A DNA stretch of 64,000 nucleotides. It comes from an uncultured Erysipelotrichaceae bacterium (GTDB lineage Bacteria; Bacillota_I; Bacilli_A; RFN20; CAG-826). Location: positions 1-64,000 of the forward strand of contig CADCNT010000005.1 of assembly GCA_902802905.1 (NCBI GenBank), given 5' to 3'. A model generated the notes under the pieces. The model had not been told where the DNA came from and ran no database searches. It was given only the letters and a program-made list of their open reading frames with translations. Position numbers and translations under genes: made by a program. Numbering within the stretch: position 1 is the stretch's first letter; each line of letters begins with the position of its first letter. Positions 63,060 to 64,000 of this stretch are shown piece by piece.

Positions 63060-64000
63060 TTACTTTTTCTCGTTTTCAATAGCTTTTAAGAATTCAGCGT
63101 CTTCTTCTTTAGCAATTGTCTTCATAACGTGTTTTTCGCGATAGAAGAGAAGGATTATTGCGCCTAAAACACAGAACGCAACTGCCACTAAAGCAGCAAT
63201 CATCATACCAGTTTTTGCTGGATAAATAGTGTCAGGATCGCTAGGTAAGACTTTACCACCAATTAAAGCAAAAGAAGTAAAGAGAATCATAGCTAGGGAT
63301 TGGCCGAATTTCATAGCGAATGTACGTGCCGCAAAGAACATACCTTCTCTATTTTGACCAGTGGTCTTGGCTTCTGCTTCAGCAACGTCAGCAACGATGG
63401 ATTGTGGAATGATACCAAGTAACGCCATTGGAAGAGCAGAGATAATCATGATAGCGATACCAAACACCCAGCTTAAACCATTAGCGTTATTTTCTGTTGG
63501 ACAAACACCTTCAATGGAACTAATTGCAGTAATTGCATAGCAAACAGCCAATCCTAAAAAACCAGCGATAACAAGTTTTTTCTTACCAAATTTTTTAACA
63601 AATTTAGTAACAAATGGATAGAAGACCGCTGCTAAAATTGACATGCCTCCCATGAAAAGCATGACCATACCGGCATCAAAACCCATTGATACCTTAACAA
63701 AGAATGGGAGTCCGGTTTGGAACATAGTTAATCCAACCCAATACATAATGTCTGAGCCAGCAAAAACTCTAAAATCTTTATTTTTAAAAGTGGAAACTAA
63801 AGATCTGAATACATTTTCATTTGATGGTTTAGGATCAATAAACTCAGTTTCTTTAAGTTTCAACGCTGGTAAAAGCATTGCAACACAAGCGATGACAGCT
63901 AAAACAATAAAACAAATTCTAAAACTCCATGCATAAGCAAGATCAGGAGCCATTCCGCCAGCCTCAAGCCACCCAGTAATAAGTTTAGGTGTTCTTTCAG
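63060..64000 (-). CDS. GPH-family sugar:cation symporter, N-terminal end cut by window edge
   Basis: This MelB-like transporter of the GPH subfamily shows about seven of its twelve membrane helices here, with family segments SFRICFIVLAVIAC, DIMYWVGLTMFQTGLPFFVKV and PQSIVADVAEAEAKTTGQNREGMFFAARTFAMKFGQSLA. The reading frame stays open to the window end, so the ATG at 63953 is internal and the true start lies outside. It likely imports the alpha-galactoside split by the next gene. Confidence 0.9.
   Translation of the reverse strand, partial: ERTPKLITGWLEAGGMAPDLAYAWSFRICFIVLAVIACVAMLLPALKLKETEFIDPKPSNENVFRSLVSTFKNKDFRVFAGSDIMYWVGLTMFQTGLPFFVKVSMGFDAGMVMLFMGGMSILAAVFYPFVTKFVKKFGKKKLVIAGFLGLAVCYAITAISSIEGVCPTENNANGLSWVFGIAIMIISALPMALLGIIPQSIVADVAEAEAKTTGQNREGMFFAARTFAMKFGQSLAMILFTSFALIGGKVLPSDPDTIYPAKTGMMIAALVAVAFCVLGAIILLFYREKHVMKTIAKEEDAEFLKAIENEKK

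Overview
The window looks like chromosome from a low-GC, anaerobic Gram-positive bacterium, probably an uncultured gut member of the Bacilli (an Erysipelotrichales / RF39 / RFN20-like lineage). This placement is inferred from gene content and order; no 16S gene is present. It uses the standard bacterial code: UGA is a stop, and an RF2 gene with a programmed frameshift is present. Anaerobic life is suggested by rubrerythrin, an [FeFe] hydrogenase and a large Fe-S flavoprotein. About 62 protein genes fill most of the 64 kb. No tRNA, rRNA, CRISPR array, insertion sequence or prophage was found.

Layout: 1-1.3 kb is the rpsF-ssb-rpsR operon. 1.4-1.65 kb is an unannotated locus read here as a type I toxin-antitoxin: a 24-residue hydrophobic peptide with an antisense RNA. 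A truncated relative lies at 8.6-8.8 kb. 1.7-7.9 kb holds MscS, an SDR, rubrerythrin, galactokinase, a flavin reductase-like protein, a PatB/MalY aminotransferase and a DUF3737 protein. 7.9-18.6 kb is a redox block: two divergent hypB genes, a 964-residue Fe-S/FAD oxidoreductase, hypA, a TtcA-like enzyme, a DUF308 protein, an M29 aminopeptidase, rmuC and a group B-like [FeFe] hydrogenase. 18.6-28.8 kb has DJ-1/PfpI, secG, a BIG2/DUF4353 lipoprotein, uvrB, yitT, prfB and secA.

28.9-34.3 kb has comFC-comFA, a small basic protein beside a structured RNA, rpiB, tsaC, prmC and prfA. 34.4-42.2 kb is a plus-strand information-processing run (dnaX, ebfC, recR, tmk, holB, ricT, rsmI, typA). 42.3-51.5 kb is on the minus strand: two secreted proteins acting on nucleotides or nucleic acids, a DUF2188 protein with a histone-like tail, hemolysin III, an RCK protein, a pseudouridine synthase and an ATP-grasp/GrpB set. 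51.6-56 kb is a TetR regulator with a heterodimeric ABC exporter. 56-59.4 kb is a fakA/degV pair with a divergent TetR gene. 60-64 kb is a glycan locus with a GT-B glycosyltransferase, a GH36 alpha-galactosidase and a GPH transporter cut by the window edge.

Links between genes: prmC methylates the release factors made by prfA and prfB, both in the window. galK and the alpha-galactosidase point to use of galactosides. HypA and HypB are nickel chaperones for [NiFe] hydrogenase, yet the only hydrogenase here is of the [FeFe] type. The least explained items are the small toxin-like locus with its degenerate copy, the hypB-oxidoreductase-hypA cassette, and the structured RNA before comFA.
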